Assembly (NCBI GenBank): GCA_944324255.1
Contig: CALUVM010000001.1
Location: 116,896 to 180,895, forward strand
Direction of reading: 5' to 3'
Length of the DNA stretch: 64,000 bases
Origin: Candidatus Gastranaerophilales bacterium
Lineage (GTDB): Bacteria > Cyanobacteriota > Vampirovibrionia > Gastranaerophilales > Gastranaerophilaceae
Under the pieces are notes generated by a model, which was given only the letters and a program-made list of their open reading frames with translations, searched no databases and had not been told where the DNA came from. This document shows, piece after piece, positions 26,346-35,283 of this stretch. Each line of letters begins with the position of its first letter. Position 1 is the stretch's first letter. The translations under genes were made by a program, and so were the position numbers.

Positions 26346-27383
26346 TTAAATAAACCCTCCGCCAAGCATGTGTCCGTCATTTTTGTCATACAAAACACAG
26401 GCCTGACCTGAAGTAATTGCGCTTACGGGTTCAAAGAAATCAATGTCAACATTTTGATTTTCAATCTTTATTTTAGCAGGACAAGCATTCATGTTATATC
26501 GAATCTTTACCAGAGCTTCAAACTCAGAATCCTCAAAAGGATAGCTTTTATAAAAATTATTCAATCTTAAGCTTTTTGAATACAACTCATCTTTATACCC
26601 GACATAAACTGTATTTGTTTTAGGATCTAGATCCACTACATAAAGAGCTTCAGGAGCAGCAAGCCCTATACCTTTTCTTTGACCTATTGTATACTGCCAA
26701 AAACCTGTATGCTTGCCGAGGACTTTCCCTGTACTCTTTTGAACAAAAGAGCCTTCCCACGGCTTAAAAAGATTATTAAGATATTTTTTTGTTGTCATCG
26801 GTGCTTTTATAAAACATATATCCTGACTTTCCTTTGCCGATTTCGGCGGTAAATCAAATTTACAGGCAAGCTCTCTTACCTCGCTTTTTTTATATTCAGA
26901 AAGCGGAAAAAGAGTTTTGGAAAGCTGTTCTTGATTAAGCATAAATAAAAAATAAAGCTGATCTTTATGCTCATCAGAAGCAGGAAATAGTTTATAATAT
27001 CCGTTATCGTTTTTAATTTTTGCATAATGACCTGTTGCGATATAATCTGCTTTTAAATTGTTTATTGCATAATCAAAAAGGACTCCCCATTTTATTGTTT
27101 TGTTGCACAAAATACAAGGATTCGGGGTTAAGCCGGTTTTATAAGAATTTTCAAAATACCTAATAACGTTTTCTTCAAACTCTTTTGTAACATCAACTGA
27201 AAAATGTTCAATTGCCAGCTTTTCAGCAACTTTTTTTGCATTATTTATAACCGCATCCGATTCATCCCCCGGAGTCATTTTTCCGGTTATGGCAACAACA
27301 TCAAAACCTTTATCGAGGAGAAGTTTCGCTGTTACAGCACTGTCTAATCCTCCGGAAAGAGCTACTGCAACTCTTTTAGGCAT
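26346..27383 (-). CDS. mnmA: tRNA-specific 2-thiouridylase MnmA
   Basis: 345 aa. PP-loop SGGLDSA (residues 9-15), catalytic cysteine in NPCILCNK, conserved ATGHYAK, and the second cysteine in SQDICFI. It thiolates U34 of tRNA Lys/Glu/Gln using a sulphur relay. The C-terminal beta domain ends with GQACVLYD...MLGGGFI, as in other MnmA proteins. Its start overlaps the end of the 251-aa upstream gene by 8 bases, so they are co-translated. Confidence 0.95.
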   Translation of the reverse strand: MPKRVAVALSGGLDSAVTAKLLLDKGFDVVAITGKMTPGDESDAVINNAKKVAEKLAIEHFSVDVTKEFEENVIRYFENSYKTGLTPNPCILCNKTIKWGVLFDYAINNLKADYIATGHYAKIKNDNGYYKLFPASDEHKDQLYFLFMLNQEQLSKTLFPLSEYKKSEVRELACKFDLPPKSAKESQDICFIKAPMTTKKYLNNLFKPWEGSFVQKSTGKVLGKHTGFWQYTIGQRKGIGLAAPEALYVVDLDPKTNTVYVGYKDELYSKSLRLNNFYKSYPFEDSEFEALVKIRYNMNACPAKIKIENQNVDIDFFEPVSAITSGQACVLYDKNDGHMLGGGFI

Positions 27384-28131
27384 CTAAAAGCACCTTTTCA
27401 CCGTAAGCTGTTAATCTGTACTCGCTTGCCCCTACAAGACCGGTTAAATCAGGCAGGCACTCAATATAATCCCTGTTAATAGCTTCTTGTAAAACACTAT
27501 GGTCAATTATTACAGCAACATTTTGCATAAGCTTTGCATTAAGCTGTTTTAAAGTAAATCTGGGTTTTTGTTCATACTGGGTAAAATAATATGCGGTAAG
27601 CAGAAGGTAGTCTATTTTTCTTTCAATTTTCCTGCTGCTTATATAGTTCAAAAAGGCATTATCTTTCTTAATAGAAGGGCTGGCTTTAAATGTCAGTTCA
27701 GTCTGCGGGTTGTTTAAAGAATTTTCAAGGATGCTGTCAAACACTCCTGCCTGAGATGTTCTTTCGGTAATAGTAGGTGCTGTTTCAGGTTCCGGAATAT
27801 CTGTCTTTACCGGCGGAGCATAAAAAATATCTAAATCTTTATTCTTAGACTCCTCTTTTACCGATTCTTCTTTTACAGGAGTTTCCGTATCAGGAATATT
27901 GCTAACAGGGTGTCTTGAAATTTGTTCTTCAATGTTTTTACGTGTAATTTCTTCTTCGGCTTTAATTTGTGTATTAACCATTTCTTTACACTCTTTAGCC
28001 TTTTTTTCTTTAGCATATTTGGATGCAGCTTTAACCCACTTCTCAAACTGTTCGTTTACAAGTTCTTTGTCTGAGGTGGCTAATATTAATTGATATTTAC
28101 CTTTGGTAATCTTAAATGAATATGTCGACAT
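27376..28131 (-). CDS. Unknown protein with N-terminal 'FK-KG...EQF-KW' domain and winged-helix-like C-terminus
   Basis: 251 aa. Residues 1-40 (YSFKITKGKYQLILATSDKE, then EQFEKWVKAA) match the whole of the 40-aa protein encoded just upstream. A Lys/Glu helix (40-70) and a long Pro/Glu/Thr-rich linker (70-150) follow. The C-terminal 90 residues (KIDYLLLTAYYFTQYEQKPR, then a region ending YRLTAYGEKVLLDA) look like a small winged helix. It sits between the small protein and mnmA in one operon. Function unknown. Confidence 0.65.
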   Translation of the reverse strand: MSTYSFKITKGKYQLILATSDKELVNEQFEKWVKAASKYAKEKKAKECKEMVNTQIKAEEEITRKNIEEQISRHPVSNIPDTETPVKEESVKEESKNKDLDIFYAPPVKTDIPEPETAPTITERTSQAGVFDSILENSLNNPQTELTFKASPSIKKDNAFLNYISSRKIERKIDYLLLTAYYFTQYEQKPRFTLKQLNAKLMQNVAVIIDHSVLQEAINRDYIECLPDLTGLVGASEYRLTAYGEKVLLDA

Positions 28132-28146
28132 AGCCTAAAACCCGTG

Positions 28147-28269
28147 TTAATTTTGCTGGAGAAGTTCTTCTCTCCATTTGTTGAGCTGTTCTTCCACAAA
28201 TTCTAAATCATCTGACTTTAATTCGATTTCGATATCACCCTTTTTCATTTTGAATACGTATTCGTGCAT
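28147..28269 (-). CDS. Small protein (40 aa), stand-alone copy of the neighbour's N-terminal domain
   Basis: MHEYVFKMKKGDIEIELKSD, then DLEFVEEQLNKWREELLQQN. A near-ideal SD (aaggaggatat) precedes the ATG. It aligns with residues 3-35 of the 251-aa protein downstream: Y-FK--KG---EL--DxE-V-EQ--KW. The gap to that gene is only 15 bases, so they form one transcript with mnmA. The predicted shape is two beta strands plus one amphipathic helix. Function unknown; pairing with the larger homologue is an inference. Confidence 0.75.
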   Translation of the reverse strand: MHEYVFKMKKGDIEIELKSDDLEFVEEQLNKWREELLQQN

Positions 28270-28331
28270 ATATCCTCCTTAATACATTGAGTTTAACATA
28301 AAAAGCTATAAACTTTCAAGTATTGTTATAA

Positions 28332-28360
28332 TTGTAAATTTAATTAATATATAGTATAAT
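28332..28360 (+). promoter_or_regulatory. Promoter of the matrixin-like gene
   Basis: -35 TTGTAA (28332-28337), exactly 17 bases, -10 TATAAT (28355-28360). The transcript would start about 30 bases before the ATG, leaving room for the SD gaggt. Confidence 0.75.
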
Positions 28361-28396
28361 ACATACGGTATTATAGAAAAGAGGTTTAATTAACCA

Positions 28397-29629
28397 ATGA
28401 AAAAGATTGTTTTTTGTACATTCCTGATTGCAGCTGCCGGTGCAGCTTCGTTATTAAATATGAATAATAGCGTCGCAGTTTCCAATCCGGAATTTAGTTT
28501 AAAATCAATTTCGGCAATTACACTCGGCTATGACAAGTCTATGAGTGAAAAGACGATTAAGGCTGCTGTTATTGACAGTTATTTCAGAGAAGTTGTGAAG
28601 AACGGAAAACTTGTCAGATGGAATCCTTCAACCTATCCTTTAAAAGTATATATTCAGGATTCCCCTGAATTGCCGGATTATTACAGGCAGGTTGTTATGA
28701 GTGCTTATCAAACCTGGCAGAGAGCAAGTGAAGGGCTTGTTAGATTTGAATTTGTAGAGTCACCTTCCGAAGCAGATATGAAATGCTATTTTAAGGATTC
28801 TGACGAATCTAAATATTCAATCGGCTCTCACTCTTTTTCAGTTAACGGAAATACAATAACCGATTCAGTTATTACTTTCCATAAAACTGATATAAAAGGA
28901 CACAGCCATGATTCAAAACAACTGTTCTCATCGGCTCTTCAGGAAATAGGACACTCACTGGGTCTATCTGCAAAAAGTCCTAGCATATATGATGTTATGT
29001 ATCCTGTCGGAACAAAATTTAATACTGAACTCACGCCCCGTGATTTAAAAACACTCGGGCTTTTGTATTCAGTTGTTCCTGATATAACAAATAAGGAATT
29101 TACTCCGGAGGAAAAGGCTGATTTGATGACAGCAGCGGATGTTCTCGGTACTCTTAATGTTCCGGTTGATGATAATACTAATTTGGATGAAGTTCCGACC
29201 GGAACTGTTGAAACTCATCTTGCTCTTGCAGAACAGTACAGAAAAAGAGCCGAGTATGATAAAGCGGCAAAAGAATACGAAATTGTTGCTCAGATGAAGA
29301 ATGACAGAAGAAGCAAATCAGAAGTTTATTATGAAGTAGCTGTTATGTATCTTGATGCTGAAGAATTTGATAATGCAAGAAGCTGCGCTGATATTGCCTG
29401 GGAAACAGACGAAAACGATTTAACTATTACACTCCCGGCATTAATCAATTACTATACAAAACGTACAAACTCTGCCGTACAACAGCTTGAAGATATTATG
29501 AGAGAAAATCCTTATAATAAATACGCCTATAAGCTTCTCTGTCAAATATACAGAGATAAACATCACGAAAATCTTTTGAATTCAACAATCAGAAGATACG
29601 GTAAAACTGCAGGTGTAATAGAAGAATAA
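28397..29629 (+). CDS. Exported matrixin-like protein with degenerate zinc site and TPR domain
   Basis: 410 aa. Signal peptide 1-28 (CTFLIAAAGAASLL). Residues 70-235 follow the bacterial matrixin fold: WNPSTYPLKVYI, YQTWQRASEGLVRFEFV, then the active-site helix and Met-turn (YDVMYP). The zinc motif HExxHxxGxxH reads QEIGHSLGLSA: the first and third histidines are Gln and Ala, and only the middle one remains, so zinc catalysis is unlikely. Residues 275-400 are TPR-like helical repeats (LALAEQYRKRAEYDKAAKEY and following). It would act in the periplasm or on the surface as a binding protein. The loss is read directly from unbroken sequence and is not a frameshift. Confidence 0.75.
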   Translation: MKKIVFCTFLIAAAGAASLLNMNNSVAVSNPEFSLKSISAITLGYDKSMSEKTIKAAVIDSYFREVVKNGKLVRWNPSTYPLKVYIQDSPELPDYYRQVVMSAYQTWQRASEGLVRFEFVESPSEADMKCYFKDSDESKYSIGSHSFSVNGNTITDSVITFHKTDIKGHSHDSKQLFSSALQEIGHSLGLSAKSPSIYDVMYPVGTKFNTELTPRDLKTLGLLYSVVPDITNKEFTPEEKADLMTAADVLGTLNVPVDDNTNLDEVPTGTVETHLALAEQYRKRAEYDKAAKEYEIVAQMKNDRRSKSEVYYEVAVMYLDAEEFDNARSCADIAWETDENDLTITLPALINYYTKRTNSAVQQLEDIMRENPYNKYAYKLLCQIYRDKHHENLLNSTIRRYGKTAGVIEE

Positions 29630-29643
29630 AATGTATAATATAC

Positions 29644-29680
29644 AAAAGTAGAATCTTTCATATGAAAGATTCTACTTTTT
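29644..29680 (+). terminator. Terminator after the matrixin-like gene
   Basis: A perfect 36-base palindrome (29644-29679) centred on catatg and ending in a T run. Confidence 0.9.
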
Positions 29681-29956
29681 TCTAATGTATCTCCTAATAA
29701 AATCTTTTATATTAAAATTGTGAATATAAAAATATCCGCCGCAACGGTTTACAGTATTAAAACTGTCAGGAGATGATTCTGTAGATTCTTCTCCGGAGCC
29801 TGAGCGGTAAAGGGCGGAGATTTCCGCCCTTTATAACTTTGAATAACATATTCAAAATTGATATAAACATACTTACTACCTTTTTGTACATTATAATTCA
29901 CGTATTTAAATTATATTATATGGAAAATTGCTTTATAATACACGAGAATATAACAT
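29681..29956. other. Intergenic region with a hairpin; possible small RNA
   Basis: No convincing gene. It holds a GC-richer block (29740-29835) unlike the AT-rich surroundings, ending in a perfect 10-bp hairpin (29809-29818 with 29823-29832) without a strong T run. Short frames through the block lack an SD. The promoter of the downstream regulator (TTTATAAT near 29932) lies at the right edge. Confidence 0.35.
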
Positions 29957-30175
29957 ATGGAAAGTATGAAAAGATTAAAAAATATTGGAATCAATATTAA
30001 GAGTGAAAGATTAAGACAGGGCTTATCTCAAGAAGAATTGGCAGAAAAATGTGATATTTCAAGAAATTCTGTCAGCTTGATTGAAACAGGTAAAATTAAT
30101 CCGACAATTTTAAGAGTTATTGATATAGCAAGAGTTCTTAAAGTTGATATTAATGTTCTTGTGAAAGATGCTTAA
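29957..30175 (+). CDS. XRE-family helix-turn-helix regulator (72 aa)
   Basis: A single HTH_3 domain: RLRQGLSQEELAEKCDISRN, then SVSLIETGKINPTILRVIDI, covering helices 2-3 and the conserved ETGK turn. With 72 residues it is just the DNA-binding domain, as in small Cro-like repressors. A second possible start is ATG 29966. It converges with hydG, three bases apart. The target is unknown; autoregulation is usual for this type. Confidence 0.88.
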   Translation: MESMKRLKNIGINIKSERLRQGLSQEELAEKCDISRNSVSLIETGKINPTILRVIDIARVLKVDINVLVKDA

Positions 30176-30178
30176 GTC

Positions 30179-31591
30179 TTAAAACCTTAAATCTCTAGAG
30201 CCGCTGGTAATCAGTTCCAGATTTTTTGCCAGTGCGTCTTTTATTGCAGATGGCTGCATTTTTGCAACCTCTCTTTTGATGAGCTTTTGTCCTAGAAGTT
30301 TTGTTCTTTGAGAAGCATAATCTTCCAGATATTCGTCCAGAGTCATAAGTGCATTTGGAGTACAGAAGTTATGAATTTGTTCTGCTTTTGTATATTTCAT
30401 AAAATCTGCACCTACCCTTCCGGATCTGTAACATGATGTGCAGAAGCTCGGAATATGACCGTTTTCTATAAGCCATCCGACTATTTCATCAAGCGAGCGG
30501 GTATCGCTTATATCAAACTGTGAAGAATCTTCCTTTTCTTTTTCTGCATAACCTCCGACGCTTGTTTTAGACCCCCCGCTTATTTGAGAAATCCCTAAAT
30601 CTAGAAGCCTTGTCCGGCATTCTTTTGTTTCTCTTGTAGATATAATCATTCCTGCAAACGGATTTGCCACTCTTATGCAGGCTGCAATTTTAAGGAATGT
30701 GTTATCATCAATACCATTATCAAAAGTATTAGGGTCAATATCATCGGCTTTTCTGATTCTTGGAACACTTATTGCGTGAGGTCCGAATCCGAATTTGGCT
30801 TCCAGATGCTCTGAGTGCATTAAGAGTGCTGCAAATTCATATTTATAAAGCTCCAGTCCGAAAAGAACACCAATGCTGACATCTTTTATTCCGCCTTCAA
30901 TAGCTCTGTCCATAGCTTCTGTGTGGTATGCGTAATTATGTTTAGGTCCTTTCGGGTGGAGTCTTTCGTAACTTTCTTTATGGTAAGTTTCCTGAAACAG
31001 AATATATGTTCCAATGTCTGCTTCATGAAGTTTTTTGTAGTTTTCTACGGTTGTTGCTGCAATATTTACGTTTACCCGCCTGATTGCTCCGTTTTTATGC
31101 TTTACACTGTAAATGGTTTTTATAGATTCTAAGACATAATCTATCGGGTTGTTAACAGGATCTTCGCCAAGCTCAATTGCGATTCTCCGGTGTCCCATAT
31201 CCTCAAGAGCGGTTACTTCTTTTATAATTTCTTCCTGAGTCAATTTTTTTCTCGGAATATGTTTGTTCTGGTAGTGGTAAGGACAGTATACGCACCCGTT
31301 AACGCAATAATTTGAAAGATAAAGAGGTGCAAAAAGCACGATTCTGTTTCCATAAACCTCATGCTTGATTTGCTTTGCAAGTTCAAAAATCTCTTTATTT
31401 TTATCTTCAAGCTCACATGCAAGAAGAACGGAGGCTTCTCTATGGTTCAGCCCTTTTCTTAATTTTGCTTTTTCTAATATTTTATTAATTAATTCTATAT
31501 TATTTTTATTTTTTTCAGCGTAATCCAAGGTCTTAAGGACTTCTTCGTGAGAGATAAATTCTTCGGCTTTGGATGAATTTACGTTATACAT
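30179..31591 (-). CDS. hydG: [FeFe]-hydrogenase maturase HydG (tyrosine lyase radical SAM)
   Basis: 470 aa. It splits tyrosine to give the CO and cyanide ligands of the H-cluster. The radical-SAM cluster site CVNGCVYC (CX3CX2C) lies at about 100-107. The HydG-specific second cluster site at the C-terminus is CTSCYRSG...C with exactly CX2CX22C spacing, which separates HydG from its relative ThiH. No hydE, hydF or hydrogenase gene is in the window. Its SD (aaggggg) and -10 lie inside the terminator hairpin of the upstream prs gene. Confidence 0.93.
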   Translation of the reverse strand: MYNVNSSKAEEFISHEEVLKTLDYAEKNKNNIELINKILEKAKLRKGLNHREASVLLACELEDKNKEIFELAKQIKHEVYGNRIVLFAPLYLSNYCVNGCVYCPYHYQNKHIPRKKLTQEEIIKEVTALEDMGHRRIAIELGEDPVNNPIDYVLESIKTIYSVKHKNGAIRRVNVNIAATTVENYKKLHEADIGTYILFQETYHKESYERLHPKGPKHNYAYHTEAMDRAIEGGIKDVSIGVLFGLELYKYEFAALLMHSEHLEAKFGFGPHAISVPRIRKADDIDPNTFDNGIDDNTFLKIAACIRVANPFAGMIISTRETKECRTRLLDLGISQISGGSKTSVGGYAEKEKEDSSQFDISDTRSLDEIVGWLIENGHIPSFCTSCYRSGRVGADFMKYTKAEQIHNFCTPNALMTLDEYLEDYASQRTKLLGQKLIKREVAKMQPSAIKDALAKNLELITSGSRDLRF

Positions 31592-31594
31592 ATT

Positions 31595-31632
31595 AAAATC
31601 CCCCTTGTTAATTATACAACAAGGGGGATTTT
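31595..31632 (-). terminator. prs terminator that also contains the hydG promoter box and SD
   Basis: Perfect 15-bp stem (31595-31609 with 31618-31632). On the minus strand the 8-base loop contains TATAAT (31611-31616), and the 3' arm contains AAGGGGG, 8 bases before the hydG ATG, followed by TTTTA. Terminator, -10 box and ribosome site are therefore superimposed. Confidence 0.75.
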
Positions 31633-31647
31633 ATAAACATAAAATTT

Positions 31648-32658
31648 TTAAACTTTCATTTCTTTTTCAAATCCGAAAAGAGAACTTACTGATTCATCAT
31701 CATGGATTCTTGAAATCGCTTGTCCGAGGAGAGGGGCAACCGATAGCTGTTTTACGTTTGACGGCAAGTCTTCTTTTGCCCAAGGAATAGTATTTGTAAC
31801 AATACATTCTTCAATAGGAGCATCTTTTAGTCTTTGTATTGCAGGGCCGGAGAATACTGCATGGGTGGCACCGACATAAACGGCTTTTGCACCTTTGCTC
31901 TTTAGAAGTTTAGAAGCTTCGCATATTGTACCAGCTGTATCAATCATATCATCAAACATCAGACAGACTTTATCTTGAACGTCGCCTATAATATGGGCTG
32001 CAATTGCTTCATTATGCTTATCTCTGCGTTTATCAATAATAGCCATCGGGCAGTCGAGTTTTTTAGCAAAATATCTTGTTCTGTTAGCGCCGCCCATATC
32101 CGGACTTACCGCAACCATCTCATCAGGGTTTATATTCAGCCCTTTTACATAATCAACAAGGATTGGTGCTGCAAAAATATGATCAACAAGGATATTAAAG
32201 AATCCTTGAATTTGTCCTGTGTGTAAATCCATTGCGAGGACTCTGTCCGTTCCGGCTGTTGTAAGCAAGTCTGCCACAAGTTTAGCTGTAATAGCTTCAC
32301 GTCCGGATGTTTTTCTATCCTGTCTTGCATATCCGTAATACGGAATTACTGCCGTAATGGTTTTAGCACTTGCTCTTTTAAATGCATCTATTATAATTAA
32401 AAGTTCCATTAAATTTTCGTTAACAGGATTGCACAGAGGCTGAATGATAAATACATCATCTCCACGGATACTTTCTTTTACTTGAACATAGATTTCGCCG
32501 TCGGCAAAATTCTTAATGACCATAGGACCGATTGTTGTGCCTAAGTAATCTGCAATTTCCTGGGCTAACGCCGGATTAGAGCGTCCTGCAAATAACTTGA
32601 TATCATGAGTCGGATTCACTGCTCGTTCAAGCTGCGGATAGGTCATTTCAAGCACCAT
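31648..32658 (-). CDS. prs: Ribose-phosphate pyrophosphokinase
   Basis: 336 aa. It makes PRPP from ribose-5-phosphate and ATP. Signatures: IKLFAGRSNPALAQEIADYL, FADGEIYVQ, the YYGYARQDRK ATP loop, DLHTGQIQGFF, and the PRPP-binding loop DDMIDTAGTI. Ends with the usual SVSSLFG-type C-terminus. SD gaaaggat on the minus strand. The roughly 200-base divergent spacer to mutS2 carries both promoters. Confidence 0.97.
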   Translation of the reverse strand: MVLEMTYPQLERAVNPTHDIKLFAGRSNPALAQEIADYLGTTIGPMVIKNFADGEIYVQVKESIRGDDVFIIQPLCNPVNENLMELLIIIDAFKRASAKTITAVIPYYGYARQDRKTSGREAITAKLVADLLTTAGTDRVLAMDLHTGQIQGFFNILVDHIFAAPILVDYVKGLNINPDEMVAVSPDMGGANRTRYFAKKLDCPMAIIDKRRDKHNEAIAAHIIGDVQDKVCLMFDDMIDTAGTICEASKLLKSKGAKAVYVGATHAVFSGPAIQRLKDAPIEECIVTNTIPWAKEDLPSNVKQLSVAPLLGQAISRIHDDESVSSLFGFEKEMKV

Positions 32659-32848
32659 GGTATATCCTTTCTATATATTTAAAAATTTGTGATACTTTTT
32701 TATTCTACACCTAATTTAGGTTTTATAACAGTCTTTTTTACAAAATATTAAGTGTAAATTTATAAAAACCTCTCAAAATATTTTTTGCCACAGTTACAAA
32801 CTATTCTATCTTAAATTCATGATTACTTGCAGATTTTTCTTTATTATT

Positions 32849-32854
32849 TATAAT
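32849..32854 (+). promoter_or_regulatory. -10 box of mutS2 (near-leaderless)
   Basis: TATAAT lies 9 bases before the ATG at 32864. This leaves a leader of at most a few bases and no SD. Confidence 0.55.
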
Positions 32855-32863
32855 CAAACTACA

Positions 32864-35221
32864 ATGAGTATAATCCAAACATCACAAAAAGCCCTGGAAT
32901 ACGATAAAATTCTGGCTGAACTTTCTAATTTTGCAAAGACTGACCAGTCTAAAGAGTTATGCTTAAACCTCACACCTTATGTCAGGTTTGAGGATATTGA
33001 ACGTGAAATTCGCTATACCCGTGAAGCTAAAGATGTACTGGATTTAGCAAGGGATATTCCTATAGAAAGAATACAAAATTTTAATAAAATTAAGGAAAAA
33101 AATGAATATTTCACGGAAGAAGAACTTGTTGATATAGCTAAAACGATGAGAACTTCACGGCTTGTTAAAAATTTCCTTAAAGAAAATCTTATTTTTGATT
33201 CTACAATGACAGCTCTTTTAGAAAATTTATATTCAAATAAAGAGTTTGAAGATAAAATTTTAGATACCTTTGACGAAAATTATACCGTAAAACAGGATGC
33301 CAACCCTGAGCTTAAGGGCTTGTATTCATCTCTTAAAGATACGGAATCTGCTTTAAAACAAAAAGTTCAGGAATTAATGAATTCTCCTGAGTTTCAGTCG
33401 CATCTTCAGGAAAATATTTATACTAAAAGGGATGACAGAATTGTTTTTCAAGTAAAAGCATCTTCTAAAAGTAAAGTAGGCGGTATAGTTCACGATGTAT
33501 CAGCGACAAACAGAACTTTTTATATTGAGCCTGCGCAGATTGTACCTTTAAATAACAAAATAAGAGAAGTTCGTTCAAAGATTTATTCAGAAATTATCAG
33601 AATACTGACTTCTTTAAGTTATGAAGTCAGAAAAGAAATGGATGCTCTGATTTTGGCTGAGCAGACTCTGGCTCTTATAGATTTTCATTTTGCAAAGGCA
33701 AGATATGCTGTAAGGATACAGGCGGTCGAACCGGAATTAACAAAAGAAAAAAAGGTGAAGATAGATTTAATGCGGCATCCCCTTTTAATCGGCCGTGTGC
33801 AGAATATTGTTGAAAATGATTTTTTAATAGGTGATGAATATAAGTCTATTATTATAACCGGTTCAAATACAGGCGGAAAGACGGTTGCTTTAAAAACAGT
33901 GGGTCTTTTTTTGTTAATGGCAAAATCCGGCATGTTTCTTCCGTGTGCAGAAGCGCATATATATCCGTTTGAAAAGATTCTTGCCGATATAGGAGATGAA
34001 CAGAGTATTTTGCAGAACCTGTCTACATTTTCATCCCATATGAAAAATGTTATAGAAATTCTTAATCTTGCAGATTCGGAAACCTTTGTTTTAGTCGATG
34101 AATTATGCGCAGGAACTGATCCTCAGGAAGGGGCTATTTTAGCGGAAGTTATAATGAAGAGGCTTGCAAAAAAAGAGGCTTTCTCTGTTATAACAACACA
34201 TTACGGTGAGTTAAAAACCCTCGAGTTTATTGACCCGTATTTTAAGAATGCCAGTGTTGAATTTGATACGGAATCCCTATCCCCTACATATAAACTTATT
34301 ATAGGAATTCCAGGTTTGAGTAATGCGATATCAATATCTGCTAATTTAGGATTGGATGAAGATTTAATCTGGGAAGCCAAAGAACTTCTTATAACCCAGA
34401 GAGATCCGTCAAGTTTGATGGTCGAAAGGCTTCAGGATACTCAACAAAAACTCGACATGAACTTAAAAGAAGCCGAGTCTTTGAATGCTCAGGCAGATGA
34501 ATTGAAACACCATTATGAAAAAGAATTAAGCCAGCATAAAAAAGACAAGAAAAAGACTTTAAAAGTTATAAAAGACAGATTTGAAAATCAGCTTGATGAC
34601 GCAAAAGACGAAATTAAAGAAATTTTGGATGAATTAAGGCGTGAAAAATCCGAAAAAATTGCAAGGCGTGCATACAGCAGACTTGCCAAAATGGAGCAGA
34701 ACTTTAGAAATGACTTGCATTCGCTTGAGGAACAGGAAGATTATACAGAACTCGATTGGGATATAGTTCAGGTCGGCGATATTGTTATGATAAAAGACCT
34801 TAACCAGCAGGTAAAAGTCCTGTCACTTCCGGATAAGAATAACAGTCTGTTTATTCAAATGGGTATGATAAAAACAAAAGTCAAGAAAGACAGGCTTGCC
34901 GTTTATAATCCTGAACTTGCTAAAAAAGTTATTCTTCCGAATATTAAGCAGGAAACATTTACACTCAAAAAATACGATATTTCAAATACTCTTGATTTAA
35001 GGGGTGAAAGGGTGGAAGAGGCTCTTGATGATTTAGAGAACTACCTTGATAAAGCAAGTCTTGCGAACCTTTCTCCTGTTTATATAATTCACGGGCACGG
35101 AACCGGTGCACTGAAATCGGCGGTAAGGGATTTCGTTTCAACTTCTCCTTATGTAGCTAAATTCAGAGTCGGAGAAGATGCCGAAGGCGGTGACGGGGTT
35201 TGTGTTATTGATATAAAATAA
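32864..35221 (+). CDS. mutS2: Endonuclease MutS2
   Basis: 785 aa from ATG 32864, where the family start (ALEYDKILAEL) begins; the earlier in-frame ATG at 32819 precedes the promoter box. The MutS core contains Walker A GSNTGGKT (about 333-340) and Walker B with the VDELCAGTDPQEGA segment. A long coiled-coil (530-620) leads to the Smr nuclease domain with LDLRGERVEEA and HGHGTGALK. MutS2 suppresses recombination and, in some bacteria, rescues collided ribosomes. No mismatch-recognition domain, as expected. Confidence 0.95.
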   Translation: MSIIQTSQKALEYDKILAELSNFAKTDQSKELCLNLTPYVRFEDIEREIRYTREAKDVLDLARDIPIERIQNFNKIKEKNEYFTEEELVDIAKTMRTSRLVKNFLKENLIFDSTMTALLENLYSNKEFEDKILDTFDENYTVKQDANPELKGLYSSLKDTESALKQKVQELMNSPEFQSHLQENIYTKRDDRIVFQVKASSKSKVGGIVHDVSATNRTFYIEPAQIVPLNNKIREVRSKIYSEIIRILTSLSYEVRKEMDALILAEQTLALIDFHFAKARYAVRIQAVEPELTKEKKVKIDLMRHPLLIGRVQNIVENDFLIGDEYKSIIITGSNTGGKTVALKTVGLFLLMAKSGMFLPCAEAHIYPFEKILADIGDEQSILQNLSTFSSHMKNVIEILNLADSETFVLVDELCAGTDPQEGAILAEVIMKRLAKKEAFSVITTHYGELKTLEFIDPYFKNASVEFDTESLSPTYKLIIGIPGLSNAISISANLGLDEDLIWEAKELLITQRDPSSLMVERLQDTQQKLDMNLKEAESLNAQADELKHHYEKELSQHKKDKKKTLKVIKDRFENQLDDAKDEIKEILDELRREKSEKIARRAYSRLAKMEQNFRNDLHSLEEQEDYTELDWDIVQVGDIVMIKDLNQQVKVLSLPDKNNSLFIQMGMIKTKVKKDRLAVYNPELAKKVILPNIKQETFTLKKYDISNTLDLRGERVEEALDDLENYLDKASLANLSPVYIIHGHGTGALKSAVRDFVSTSPYVAKFRVGEDAEGGDGVCVIDIK

Positions 35222-35227
35222 TCCTGC

Positions 35228-35256
35228 TTCACAAAAACTTTTAAATCCTGTATAAT
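35228..35256 (+). promoter_or_regulatory. Promoter of the aroE run
   Basis: -35 TTCACA (35228-35233), 17 bases, -10 TATAAT (35251-35256), about 25 bases before the aroE ATG. It probably drives much of the plus-strand run to rubredoxin. Confidence 0.65.
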
Positions 35257-35283
35257 AAACTTATTCCGAAAAAGGGAGAGAGT

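Noticed and set aside
32819..32863. Extra 15 residues at the MutS2 start
   Set aside because: They lie on the -10 box and do not match the family.
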